Of a stretch of DNA of 64,000 nucleotides, positions 51,301 to 62,104 are shown piece after piece. Under the pieces are notes generated by a model, which searched no databases, was not told where the DNA came from, and worked only from the letters and a program-made list of their open reading frames with translations. A program made the position numbers and the translations under genes. Location: assembly GCA_016648135.1 (NCBI GenBank), contig JADDOH010011033.1, forward strand, positions 17,266 to 81,265, in the 5' to 3' direction. The DNA comes from Agrypnia vestita. Its lineage: Eukaryota > Arthropoda > Insecta > Trichoptera > Phryganeidae. Numbering within the stretch: the stretch's first letter is position 1; the number at the start of each line of letters is the position of its first letter.

Positions 51301-52854
51301 TGTACAAGATACCCTGTACAAAGTATCTGGAATACAAGATACTTCAAAATCAATTATTTCAAATATCAGATACAAATAACTTTCTGGAATGGTATCTGAA
51401 ATACTAGATACAAAATTCGTATCTTCCAAATACTTTTTAAAGATAAAATCTTTTTGCAAGAAAACACATTTTATTGAATGCACCTAAGTTTATTTTTTAC
51501 TAGAATTATTTACGAATAAATCGCATTAATTGCGCAAATGTGACGTTGTAATGTTTTAATTGAGATTTAAGTAAAACTAGTTCTTCAAACGTTTTGTCGC
51601 TCATTTTTCTTCGATGAGGTCTCATTATAGGTACATCATTGGAAAAAAGTATCTTAGCAATCTTAGTATTTACTAAGATACCAAAATAATGTATCTAAAT
51701 ACAAGATACAAGACGAATATTCAAAAAAGTATTTCAGATACAACGTGAAAATACGTATTTTGCATATTGTAGGTATCTGTATTTCAAATACTTTTATCTT
51801 AGATAAGTCACATCTCTGGGCGTCGACTTTCGTTTTCGACAACGTTTCTGTGGTAGACATTAGTAAATGCCGGTGTGACCAAGTGTGACACCTGCGACCA
51901 TCCTGCGACGTCATTACGTGTCGCCTTTCGTACACATGTCGTAGTTCGTCATCACTACCTTAAACCTTGAACTTACCTTGCACATTCACTTTGCAAGTTT
52001 GAAATTTGAAGTATTTCGTAATTTGATCGTTTTCAAGACTATTTTATGAATATTTTTAATAAAAAAAAGTAAACCATAAAAACCAAGTTTTTATTATACT
52101 CCTTTTGTCATTTACTAGTGGAAACTGGTTTGGCGCTTAACCTACGCGTTGGGCTTCGGTCGAGCGACGCTACGAAAAGGAGTAATAAAAAATTTCCAAA
52201 AATCCAAAATTATACTATAATCAGGTTCCGTGTCTACCAGACGCGTTGAAATATTTTCATAGAACTTAGTAAGTTTTATGAAAAAACCATTAAAATTTTA
52301 AAAAATCCAAAAACATATTAAATTTTTTAATGAAAATTTGATAGATCTTCTTGATCGTCGCCACAAGTCTGCTTGCAAAGTTTCAGCTCGATTGGATCAC
52401 GGGAAAAGGGTCAAAAATCGATCCAAAGTTTTTGTTGACGGCAAGCAAGCAGACGCCACGAGTTAATATAAAGGGAGTAAAAATTGACATATTTATAAAA
52501 GTGTGTACTTTAATGTAGAAATGATACCGGTACCCATAATTCATAAAGGTTTTCTTAAAAAAAAATACAAAAATTATCTTTTTTCGCGCTTCGCAGGTAG
52601 GTATTCTGATTCTCCCTTAAAAACTATATTATTATTTTGTTCTAGCCCAACCCTTCCAATGCGGGCCTCGCGAGGAGTACATCGCGTGTCCTGGCGACTG
52701 TCTGGATGCCTGCGTCCAGGAGTCGCCAGCGTCGTGTTCCCTCACCAGCACGGCGGGCCACATCTGCAGGCCAGGGTGTCGCTGCCAGGAAGGCTTCTGC
52801 CGCGACGACCAAGGGGAGTGTGTCGGCAAGCAGGGAATTGATCAGAAAATCTAA
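48271..52854 (+). CDS. TIL-2: secreted two-domain TIL protease inhibitor (3 exons)
   Basis: Exons 48271-48343, 50707-50892 and 52646-52854 join in phase 1 to 468 nt, 155 aa plus TAA. The protein has a signal peptide (MKVFMLILVLGSYALMM), then a standard ten-cysteine TIL domain and a second, aberrant TIL domain. It acts outside the cell as a presumed serine-protease inhibitor (family inference). It is a tandem paralogue of TIL-1: the first exons have equal length and phase, and TIL-2 domain 1 resembles TIL-1 domain 3. The counterparts of TIL-1 domains 1 and 2 are not seen in its introns, so either they were lost or the genes diverged before those duplications. Confidence 0.8.
48510..48640. repeat. 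R2-related repeat fragment
   Basis: 'acagggtgtctcgtagctagtagc', 'gagtcgaaaatgttcaac' and 'agtttgcatttttttcaa' match other R2 pieces. Confidence 0.55.
48641..49247 (+). other. TIL-2 intron 1, unassigned part
   Basis: AT-rich, no exon or repeat recognised. Confidence 0.4.
49251..49625. mobile_element. GC-rich Harbinger-like MITE
   Basis: Ends GGCCGGCGCCACACTACGCG and TACGCTTAGTGTGCCGCCGGCC are inverted; flanks TTA and TTC. At 375 bp it is clearly GC-richer than its surroundings. The two open frames in it are not genes. Confidence 0.6.
49626..50007 (+). other. TIL-2 intron 1, unassigned part
   Basis: AT-rich, nothing recognised. Confidence 0.4.
50008..50697 (+). repeat. R1 interspersed repeat, longest copy
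   Basis: Runs from 'tgtgtaacatctttcccctcgcttcc' to 'gtgaggctcgctctttttttg'. Its T-rich right end merges into the polypyrimidine tract of the TIL-2 exon 2 acceptor. Confidence 0.65.
50707..50892 (+). CDS. TIL-2 exon 2: TIL domain 1
   Basis: 186 nt, acceptor 'gatatgttttag', donor GTGAGT, phase 1 at both ends. Ten cysteines with CPPEGC, CQPGCRC and HVKEC. The Cys5-Cys6 loop is V-L-P-A-S. It closely parallels TIL-1 exon 4. Confidence 0.85.
51295..51818. mobile_element. hAT MITE with intact target duplication
   Basis: CAGTGATGTACAAGATACCC...GATAAGTCACATCTCTG, 524 bp, flanked by GGCGTCGA (51287-51294 and 51819-51826). Confidence 0.9.
52070..52486. repeat. R6 interspersed element, copy 3 (inverted)
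   Basis: Inverse of 25433-25912: starts 'ccaagtttttattatactcctttt', ends 'aatataaagggagtaaaaa'. Confidence 0.65.
52646..52854 (+). CDS. TIL-2 exon 3: aberrant TIL domain 2 and stop
   Basis: Acceptor 'attttgttctag'; the exon starts with CC, completing the codon left open at the end of exon 2. It reads QPFQCGPREEYIACPGDC and so on, ending QGIDQKI before TAA. It keeps Cys1-Cys9 but lacks the final Cys10, has an extra Cys in EGFC, and has a nine-residue Cys5-Cys6 loop (SLTSTAGHI) instead of three to five. Still clearly a TIL exon (CRPGCRC, DDQGEC). Confidence 0.75.
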
Positions 52855-52859
52855 AATAT

Positions 52860-53400
52860 CAGTGGCTTAATTGAATCATATGATTTTTTTTATACTTTGG
52901 TGAAAGCAATAACTTTGTGGTTTGCTGCTAATTTCTCCTGTAATTAATTTATCCTGCTAATTTCTCATATACCTTTCCTTTTCACTCCCCTGGCGTTCAA
53001 TCTTTTGTTATAATTTAGCTGTTTCTATTGCATATGCTGGTCTGTCTATCTTTTATTATCGTGTAATTTTATATTATGTTCTCTTTCATAAGTACTGGTA
53101 TATTGTTATCCCACTTGTTTGTAATTTGTCTCTCTCTGATCCATATGCTTATCTCTCTATATTTTGTCATTATCGTGTAATTTTATATTATGTCTCTTTC
53201 ATATATTCGTGCTCGTATCTCTTTTTTCTATGTAATTTTATATTTTGACTCCCTCGTTAAGTATATATAAGTGTACTCTTTGTATTTATTGTTTAGTTAT
53301 TAAGTTGCCCTGATGAAGCTTAAGTTTAAGCGAAACCGGTTGGCACAATAATAAATCGTGGTTTGATACAAAATAAAGTGTTTTTATTATTTTAATATGA
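52860..53400 (+). mobile_element. Penelope-like or retrozyme-like repeat with hammerhead-like motif
   Basis: A pyrimidine-rich stretch with repeated 'tattatcgtgtaattttatattatg...tctctttcat' units leads into the hammerhead-like core at 53306-53346. No coding sequence. The left limit is approximate and it follows directly on the TIL-2 stop, so it may lie in the TIL-2 3' UTR. Confidence 0.5.
53306..53346 (+). ncRNA. Hammerhead ribozyme-like motif
   Basis: CTGATGA at 53310-53316, then a hairpin (53318-53331, GCTTAA/TTAAGC), GAAA at 53332-53335, the self-complementary ACCGGT (53335-53340) as a minimal stem III, a U as possible cleavage base, and GGCA pairing with TGCC (53306-53309) as stem I. The core order and bases are those of type I hammerheads. 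One extra A between CTGATGA and stem II departs from consensus, and the stem III can pair only without a loop or in a dimer. Confidence 0.5.
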
Positions 53401-53618
53401 TTTTTTCATCTCACCCAGTAAATTTTATAAAATTACATGTTTGCTCTAAACTCCAAAGCTAGTGTTCTTACTTGACTGCTTGACATACGAATTTCTGCGA
53501 AAGAAACAAAAAAAATAGCTAAAGAAGAATATATTGACTTTGTAGAGTTAAATATCTAAAAATTTTGGTCTTAAGTAAAATCTCAAGGAAGATCGCAAAA
53601 TATTCCTGATTCCGTATA

Positions 53619-54074
53619 GCTTGCCCAACGTAAATTGGCGTGCGGCGACTTTGGAACTAAAGCCCGCACCCGGTGGTAACCCCTCGCCCTGTCATTCAGT
53701 TCAATCTCGTATTTGCGCGTGAGCTGTGACATCGTGATTTCCAATATACACTGAATTACGTCTAAAACAGTCTTGCAACACCTTGCAGGTGGTACAAGAA
53801 CAATTGCCAATGTAGTTTTAAAGTTTTGCGAAGCTGAAAAAGCGAATAATGGACCAATATTACCGTCTGACTAGACTCTAGACAGAGCGGCCGCCATATT
53901 GGTTTGTTTCTTTAGTGTTGCCCGACCAAATTTATATTATAATATCATAAAATATATTTGTCAATGTACCGGACACTCTGTATATTATGACATGTATTGT
54001 GTAATAAATTTACAGCCGGGCAACTTCTGTTTCGCGACAGGGACGCCCTCCCTCGCACGCCAATTTATACTGGT
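53619..54074 (+). mobile_element. TIR element family R10, copy 2
   Basis: Ends with AAATTGGCGTGCG-type inverted repeats; inverted relative to 29910-30373. Contains the EVLKFCEAEK-like relic (near 53810, diverged). Confidence 0.6.
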
Positions 54075-54900
54075 GGCATTCCAACTTATAAAACGAAAAC
54101 TTCAAATAACTCATCTGAATCTGCCAACTTGTTCTCGGAATATTTTCCATCAGTTTATGCCACATCTCCCACACCACATATTTGTGAACATGTTGTGACT
54201 ACCTACTCAGGTAATTAACCCAATCAATATTAATAAAGAAATGACTTTAAAATATCTTAGTAACGCGGATCCTAGAAATTGTGCAGGTATTGATGACTTA
54301 CCAGGAATATTCGTGAACAAATGCGCTGAAACTTTGTTAGTAGGTACCTACCTACCAGTGTTCGATTTGTTTGACAAATCACTTAAAAAAGGCATTTTTC
54401 CTATAAAATGAAACACAGCATTAATATCGCACATATATAAATAAGGCAATAGGTATAAAAAATTACAGACCTATCTCAAAGTTACCTGCTTTGAGTTTAT
54501 TTTCTCAAAATTTTGGAAAAGATCGTTAATGATCAATTATATCCATCTCTATTCCTATTAATCACTTCTACGCAACACGGTTTCATTATCGGTTGTATCA
54601 AATCTAGTTATTTTTACTCGCTGTCTTAGTGAGTATATGGATAATCGACACCAAATAGACACGATCGTTTGATCGCGTAAACCATGATATACTCATAACT
54701 AAACTATCAAACGTTGTAATTCATGGAGATCTTCCTAGATGGATTACATCTTATATTTCAAACTGAACTCAATTAACGGTGGTTAAGGGTTTCATGTCAA
54801 ATAACATAATTCAAATTTGCTCACACACATGTACACACTAAAAACATCAAGTAAGTAATTTTATAGATATTATTGTAAGCGATTAATAGATTTATGGAGC
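54075..54900 (+). pseudogene. Jockey-like LINE reverse transcriptase relic
   Basis: Across several frames: KTKTSNNSSESANLFSEYF, LSNADPRNCAGIDDLPGIFV, FDKSLKKGIFP, NYRPIS and, later, ISLLRNT-like and FDRVNHDI-like pieces. These are RT motifs of insect Jockey/LOA-type LINEs in the right order, with many stops and frameshifts. Confidence 0.7.
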
Positions 54901-56464
54901 AGATATTATTCAAATGCTTCTTTTTTTTTCTTTGTAAAACATCTTAATGCATTGCAAGCTCCAATTCGAATAAATAATAAAATAAAAACTTCTTTCCATC
55001 TGAAAACTCTAAAACTCATGAAGGGAGTAAGGGAGCCAATTAAAAATTAATAACTGTAAGAGATAAACAAAAAAGGAATATTTAATATTTCCAGAATTCC
55101 CTCTTGATTTTTCAATACCTATCGTAATTTTTTAATTACCGGGATTTCAAACTTCGTTCAATAACCCACAGATGGTAAAATTTGAAATTTTTTATATCCC
55201 CATCTCCATTTGAATATTTCAGAATAAGCATAAATATTGTCAATTTTTGATCTATTCAATGAAATTGTAGACATAATTATAAAGCATATGAATAGAAAAG
55301 CAAGTATGTACTGAATATAACAAATACAATGAAAAACTTCCACAAAAAGGCAATTATTTGATAATTATTCCAATATTTGGGTAATTCGCATGAAAAAAGA
55401 TAAATCTGCTCTTCGTGTCGTATTTATTACAATAGATGAGTCATTAAATGATCCAATAGAGAAGGAGAATTAAGAAAACGAAGAAAGACTCCAAAAGCAT
55501 AACAGAATGTAATAAGACTCGGTTTGAAACGAAGTTTTTAAAAATTTACAAATCTATTGTAAAAAATACATTGTGTTCACTAAGGGATTTAATTATGCAA
55601 AAATAAATGTGTCTTTAATATATCCGAAGGGGGAAATACATCCACTGTTTCCCATTCCTCTCGTCTAAAGAAGAGGTTTATTTTAACTCTGTACCTACAA
55701 TTTTATGCTCTGTAATTGAGATGTATTTAAAAAAAAACTGAAAGTCATCTGCTTAGAGTATATAAAAACTACAGAGACCATATTATTTCGAAACTTGTGA
55801 GGATGTACTCTAAGGTAATCTGCGTTATTCATTATTTTCATTAAAAAAAACTTTTTGTGACCCTCGGTGGCCCCATTCCTAAACCGCTAATACGCCACTG
55901 GAACAATTTTCTTGGTAAAAGATTACTTATTTTCTTTTCTAACTATACAGTAATATCAAAAATTATGAAAAATTAGAATATCACACATAATACTTCCGTG
56001 TAGGAGATATTCAAAATATTATAATTTATTTTAATAGGCGAAGAATATTGACTTCGTGCAGAGGTCAAATGTGGCGCCATTGAATATCTCAGTGTGGCAA
56101 TTCGCAAAAAATTTCCCATGTACGGGGAAAAAAGTTTTTTTTTAATTTATCATTTTGTTTATATAACACAAAGTTACAAAGTAAATATACACGTATAAAA
56201 ATGCAGCAAGCTAGACGGTGATGTGATGTTAGAGATGTGGTCTTGCAGTATAATCCCACAAACACAACAAGCAGCTCCACCAATCCAGAAATTAATAAAT
56301 TATATCTAAAAATAATAATAACACTTTATTTTCATTATTGTTGTTTATAATTATTATAATGCTTTCAATGCGACCGCATAATCTTCTATGATCATCAAGA
56401 TTGAAAACGTTATAATTTTTATACTTAAATAAATGCTGAGCGACGTCTATATTCCATTGAGCAT
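54901..56464. other. AT-rich intergenic DNA
   Basis: No gene, exon or repeat end recognised. Open frames are short and low in complexity. Confidence 0.45.
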
Positions 56465-56650
56465 ATTGAAATACATACTTCAGACATACGTACGGATGCA
56501 AAGGAGAGGCTGGTAGTATAGCGCAGAATCGAAGGAACTCGTCCCCGCGGAAGATCACCAAGTAGACAGACGAATATGGTGAAGTTTGCAACCAATGGTG
56601 ATGTAACCCTCAGGAATGCTACAGATTGGAAAATAGAAGTTTCATAGTGC
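56465..56650 (+). pseudogene. LINE 3' end
   Basis: The frame fragments EGTRPRGRSPSRQTN and ATDWKIE fit the GRP..RW.D....A.DR..W ending of LINE ORF2. Confidence 0.45.
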
Positions 56651-57109
56651 TAATAATACAATATGTTGTAACATTTAACTAAAATATAAACCAAAACTAA
56701 TAAATTGGTAAAAAAAATTGTTGAAATCTGTCAATAAATAACAGAGAAAAAAAAATTAAAGTTAGTGTATTTCAGCGCGGAACGATTGCCCTCCAACTCG
56801 CATGTGACGTCAGGCGTCTGCTTAGCACAAGCCACGATGTACACCGGGTACGAGAGATGACGTCACGGGACTCCACCGAACGAAACAAAATTATTCATGC
56901 AAAACGCACATTTAAAATTCTGTAACTTTGTTAGTTTTTGAAATATCTTAGTTTTACTTACAGACTTTTGTTCAATTTTAAACAAATTTTCATTTGCATT
57001 AATTGATAAATATAATAAATAATCTTCTTCTTTAATTTAGTAGCTTATAGTAGTGGATAGAATTGGTCTAAAAATAAAGTTTCACTGCGATTCTGGAATT
57101 TATGAGTAT

Positions 57110-57345
57110 GGTTAAGAAAATGTAGGTGCGACTGTTGGAGGAAACAGGAACAGAAGGTGTCCAAACAAAAGTCTTAACTTGATCAGATTAAATATCGGAG
57201 AACCGCCTTATTTTGAGCTTCAACACTCAATGAGGATGCCCGAGATGATATACAAAAGTGGACGAACCAGGATAATCTAGGACAGAAAATGTGGCTTTCT
57301 ACGTACCTGCTTACCCAAGCGGGGAATGGCGTGATGGTTATATAG
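57110..57345 (+). pseudogene. LINE 3' end
   Basis: Ends 'ctacctgcttacccaagcggggaatggcgtgatgg', the standard 'tgcctacccc..ggg...aggcgtgat' finish of moth LINEs. Confidence 0.45.
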
Positions 57346-57504
57346 TTTTTCATCATTATCATAATTTGATTACAACCTTTAAGGATCTTTGCCTTCTCGT
57401 ACAATAGTTTTCGCCTTTATCGTGTATCGTCATTAGAAGCGTTCCAGCCGGTACAGTTGAGCCATGTACAGTACACCAACTTTTCTCGCTACTTTCTTAA
57501 TATT

Positions 57505-57690
57505 GGCTCAATGGCAGCCCTCGTAGCGCTGTGGGTGTGACACTGGCATCCCACACCGAGGGTTCCGGGTTTGATTCCCGGTGAGGTCACAGTTTTAATC
57601 TATGTGATATACTCAAGCCTGGGTGTTTTGTGATGTATTTCGCTTCTGTAATTGGGTCTCCTGGCCTGTTGAGGTGTGAAAATAAAAATA
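57505..57690 (+). mobile_element. tRNA-derived SINE, third family
   Basis: Head 'ccctcgtagcgctgtgggtgtgac...ccgggtttgattcccggtgaggtc' has tRNA-like box A and box B (GGTTTGATTCC). The body includes 'ctcaagcctgggtgttttgtgatgtatt' and 'gggtctcctggcctgttgagg', ending A-rich. Confidence 0.6.
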
Positions 57691-58007
57691 TATATTATCC
57701 CTCCATTTTCTTCGAGATCTTCCTCAAAATCATGTTCCTCGGGGTTGCTGATAAGATCGTCAAGTGAGTTTTGTCGGTTTCAAATTTGGTACCTACCTAC
57801 TATAACACATTACAAGCGGAATATTTTTCTGGTCGACTTACAACACTCGTCCGTCAAACTTATTTTATAGTTTTTCTAAATAATTCTACTTGTCAAGTTG
57901 TCAAGTTCGTGGTCGGCGGGGCTAACGACGGCGATTGCCACTTTGAACTTTGAATTGACAATTTGCATTGCTCCGAGTGTCCTAGCGCGTGCGTACGTGC
58001 GGTTAAA

Positions 58008-58014
58008 ATGTCAG
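58008..58014 (+). CDS. IRP1: IRP1 coding exon 1 (7 nt of coding sequence)
   Basis: ggttaaaATGTCAG followed by GTGAGC. Upstream 57905-58005 is GC-richer ('ggtcggcggggctaacgacggcg') and is the likely 5' UTR/promoter. Confidence 0.85.
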
Positions 58015-60491
58015 GTGAGCCGATGATTCGCCTGTGATAATTTATAAAATGTATATTTCATTAATTTTCCCTATCAGATCTGCGATGATGTACGACTGAG
58101 CGGCAAGAATTAATTGTATTTAATGACGTTGTGCAATAACTGCATTCTTTAGATGAATTTTGAAATGTTTTTGAGTGATGAGGCGTATTTCAATTGTTTT
58201 TTTTTTACAAACAAAATTATTTCGTCGTTGTTGGATTGTTTTCTAATTGAAGATGAAGGTTATTGTATTGGTGTGTGGCCTGCAATGTAAACACGCAGAT
58301 TGTGCGATCTCTGCACTTCAATTGTGCTGAAATGAAATGAATGCAGCGTTTGTTAGTTCAATTGAATTCCTACACTGTGTACACATTACATCTGAATTAC
58401 AATGGCCTCAATACAAAACCACATAAGATTTTACAGTGATGAACTAAACCAATGATATAATAAACTGCAGATACGTTATAAGCGTGAAATCGTGACAAGT
58501 CAAAAAGTAGGTAATTGCCTTACTTGCATTCATTACCGAACGGACCAAAACAAAACGCCGACTACGAAAACTGCGCCGATAAAAGTCCTGGTGAAAAAGG
58601 AACAGAGTATCCTACACTATTGTAAGAATGAGTATGTTATTTTAGTCACCGTGACTTCAAATTACTTGATTTTTACGTGATTACTTGATTATGTGATTTG
58701 TTCTCTCTTTGAATTCAACATTTGCTACATATGAAAGCCGGCTAGTATGGGAATAACGTGTCTATTTTATAATACGTAAATGAACTAAACCCTCTCTTTA
58801 GTCGGGGGTATATATATATATATATATTTATGAGAGATTTATTTATTCTTACATAATTAAATCCCCTATAGACTAATAGTCGGCGACCGCCAGACTTAAG
58901 TTAGAGTATCAAACCTGAAATATTTTCTGTAGGTGTGCTCTACAGTAGGTAAGAAGGTTTGGATATTATGACATTTGAGTTTGGGGTTTTTGACAGATAA
59001 CAGGTAATGCAGGCACAAAAAAATGAATAAGTAAAAAATGTAATAATAACAAACCTGATTTTTGATATGTACCATCTTTCTTCTCGCTTTCCCGCAATCT
59101 GTGGCGGTGATTTCGTGAAAAAGGAAGGAAATGCGTTATAGGAAATAAGATGCCGGGGAAGCATGCGCAATTTCATTTGACCAGTGCACGATGGAAAAAA
59201 ACAATGACTACCCTTAATGATTTATATTCTCAAATTTTATGTAATTTATTGGATTATTTTTAAATATTTATTCAAAGTTTTCATGCAATATGTATAGCGC
59301 TGCACTACCGCCATCTATGAAAATAAATAAAAACATGTAATTGACCAAACACATTTCTATTATGAAAAATTATGAATATATATATAATATACATAAAATA
59401 TAGATATAACATAATATAGAATATACATAAAAATTATGAATTACATATTGATTATGAAAAATTCATTCGCTTTAATACAAGTCGAATAAAATGATAAAAA
59501 CCTTACAAAAATTAAAAAAGTTTATTTTTACAAGGTTTTAATCATTTTATTTAAGTTGTGTTGAAACAAATGAATTTTTCATAATCGATATAAGTTATTG
59601 TAATGATAGTAAAACATTTTGTAAAAAATAAGTCAGAAATATTGAAAAAAAATGCAAACTTTGATATTGCATATCTCCTTTACTGTTGATGTTAGGTCAT
59701 GGTTGCTTGAACGTTTTAGAATCACAAAATAAGCAGCAATCTACCGGCAAAGTTTCTGCTGCTAGCTCTGTTACACCTTAGAAAATATTTCAGGTGTATC
59801 TTAAGGCGATCAATTATAATCCAGCGAATTTACATTAGTTCATATTTTGGTGGTATTGATGCCGATATACAAAAACAATAAAAACTTTTCATAAGACAAG
59901 GATTTTTTTATGATACGTGTTTCCCAGAATCTTTGATAATGCAAACCTTTTTTGTTTGTACGTCACTGGAACCAGGAACTTTTCCCTTCCGGTGAATAGC
60001 GTTACCAATATCTTCCTGATTAATTCATCTAATTCATTTTCAATATTGAACTAGGTTTTAAAAATTGAATGCGTAGTAGGTACTGTCATAATTTATTTTG
60101 CTGGTTGATCTAATATGTACCGGATCGCCATTGGTTTCACTTCTATGGTCTTGTTTCGCTTGTCAATACGACCGTGTCAGTGCAATGTCGTCGTTTATTA
60201 GTAAAGACCCAATGTTCTCCGAGTTTTCGGCATAGTTAGGTGTATTCAAGTTCTTTCTAAATTGTTATAAGAGTGTTTGGAAGACTTTGATTGTGTGTAG
60301 TTCTTACTGTTTTTGAATATCGAAGCAATGTCTTTCTCATTGATCGTTTCATTTTTTTTTTTAATTAATGACTAAATTTTATTGTTTTTAATTTTCAGCA
60401 AACAACCCGTTTAAACACATTCTCAAGAATGTCTCCATCGGAGGCAATGACTACAAGTATTATGACATGAAGGAGCTGGGCCCGGAATACA
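58008..60491 (+). CDS. IRP1: Cytoplasmic aconitase / iron regulatory protein 1, first two coding exons (partial)
   Basis: Exon 58008-58014 (ATGTCAG) and exon 60399-60491 join in phase 1 to read MSANNPFKHILKNVSIGG and then NDYKYYDMKELGPEY, the well-conserved N-terminus of cytosolic aconitase/IRP1 (NPF..LL.....GG..YKYY.L..LG). The enzyme interconverts citrate and isocitrate with a 4Fe-4S cluster; without the cluster it binds iron-responsive elements. The cluster cysteines and the catalytic residues are in later exons beyond 64000. Donors GTGAGC and GTGAGT; acceptor 'ttttaattttcag'. No third exon was found up to the window end, so intron 2 exceeds 3.5 kb. Confidence 0.9.
59063..59365 (+). repeat. 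R1 interspersed repeat, truncated copy
   Basis: 'accatctttcttctcgctttcccgcaatctgtggc' to 'gaccaaacacatttct'; collinear with the first and middle parts of 50008-50697. Confidence 0.65.
59400..59780. repeat. R2-related palindromic repeat
   Basis: 'aatacaagtcgaataaaatgataaaaacct...aggttttaatcattttatttaagttgtgtt' forms an inverted repeat around 59510, followed by the usual R2 arm. Confidence 0.65.
60399..60491 (+). CDS. IRP1: IRP1 coding exon 2
   Basis: 93 nt, phase 1 in and out. It encodes the NPFKHILK...YKYYDM..LGPEY segment. Confidence 0.9.
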
Positions 60492-62104
60492 GTGAGTAAA
60501 CCTCAAAATCACAGTTTATATGTTGCGTCAATGACATGTGTATTTTTTTGAATTTCACACTCATCACAGTAGATGATTCCACCATTAAATGTAAATTCTA
60601 GACGATTTTGCATCCATTCATTAACCTTTTTGTCACTAAGCATCCAAAACTACGGTGGTCCAAAGCGGGGTATCGAAATACCCCAGATCATATTCATATA
60701 AACGATAATAAATGTTTGTGACGGGCAACACAACCCAACCGCTTCGCCAGACGTCTCTTGTCCTTAATGCCAAAATTAATGCTAGCGCGTTACCAAACAA
60801 GCGACGAATGCAACGCAGTATAACTGTCTCCCTCATTTACATGTGTGGTATGGGGCTACCCACTGCATTAGTTAGAGTGAAACAAATAATAAGCACAATA
60901 ACTAAAAGATAACACACAGGTATGAACACACTCAGGTGTATATACCGCGCGAAGATCACTTGACTGAAAAGGACATTTTTAAATATTATATGCTTATAAA
61001 TTTGAGAAACAAAAAATGGCAAAATGTTGGTTACTATTTATATGAAGATTACAAAAAATAAGAACGAGATTGTTTCCAAAATTATTGAGTTACCAAGTTA
61101 TTATTGCGCTGTTCTATTGCTTTGATCACCTTCTAGTAAACTTCATTCAATGTTCCACTTCTTGCCCCGGTAAGAATTTTCTTTATTCTCTGTCGCGACA
61201 TCTAGTGACATTGCGCTAGCTCTGTTAGTGGTATCGCGTGAGTTAACCGTCACGAACGAATGACCTCACGTTGCGTGACACTTTTATATGTAAATTCCTT
61301 TGAGACCCTTTGTGAAACATGTTCTAGAGATTGCAAGAGGCTTGTAGAACATTCTAGACGATTCCAAGGTAGTGTTGTATTGCGTAATGGAATGTTTGAT
61401 CGTTTTGTTGTCAGTATTAATATCTTCATCTTTTATATAATAATAATACTACTAACACCTACTGTAGCTTGTGTCATTGCTTAATATTGCGATGCCTTAC
61501 CTTATTATTAGTAAAAGACCTAAAGGATGTTAAATAAATAAATAAATAATTATTCCGATTTGACCTAAAAAATGCGTGATGTCTTACATCTTTGAAAAGT
61601 TAGTGCATCGGCTGCCCGCATTTGAATCCTAGCCATTGCAATAACTTTGAGGCCTCCTTAAGGTGAAATTTTTCTTAATGGCGGTTCAGTAATTATCTAT
61701 TATTGTTGTTATTAAAACATTCCCCAGTAAAAAATGATCAACAAAAGCTTGGAAAACATTAAAAATAAAGCACGAAAAGCATAAAAAATTATCAATAAAA
61801 GGATGGAAAGCATTAAAAATGTTAAATTAAAATGTGGAAGGCAATAAAATTATAAATTAAAGAGTGGTATGCATAAATCAGATCAATGTTGAGAAGGTTG
61901 AACGCCCTTTATCTTGCAGACTGATGATTCAATTAGCATTTTTAATTTTAAATGTGAAACTATCCACAATAGTGTTGATCAAACCGTTTTGGAATAATCC
62001 AAGAATATGGTCCCGTTGTTCATACAATGAAAATAAGTATTTCACTATATAATTTAATGTACTATTAATTTAATCTAACTAAAATAATCGTAATCTAAAT
62101 TAAA
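60492..62104 (+). other. IRP1 intron 2, unassigned part
   Basis: No exon seen. A TTAA plus 'cctttttgtcactaagcatcc' near 60622 and the 'gggtatcgaaatacccc' palindrome near 60668 could be a piggyBac-type end; unproven. (AAATA)n occurs near 61530. Confidence 0.45.

Larger units (their letters stand above)
58015..60398 (+). other. IRP1 intron 1
   Basis: Contains a TA microsatellite (58806-58828), an R1 copy and an R2-related palindrome. No exon found. Confidence 0.7.
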
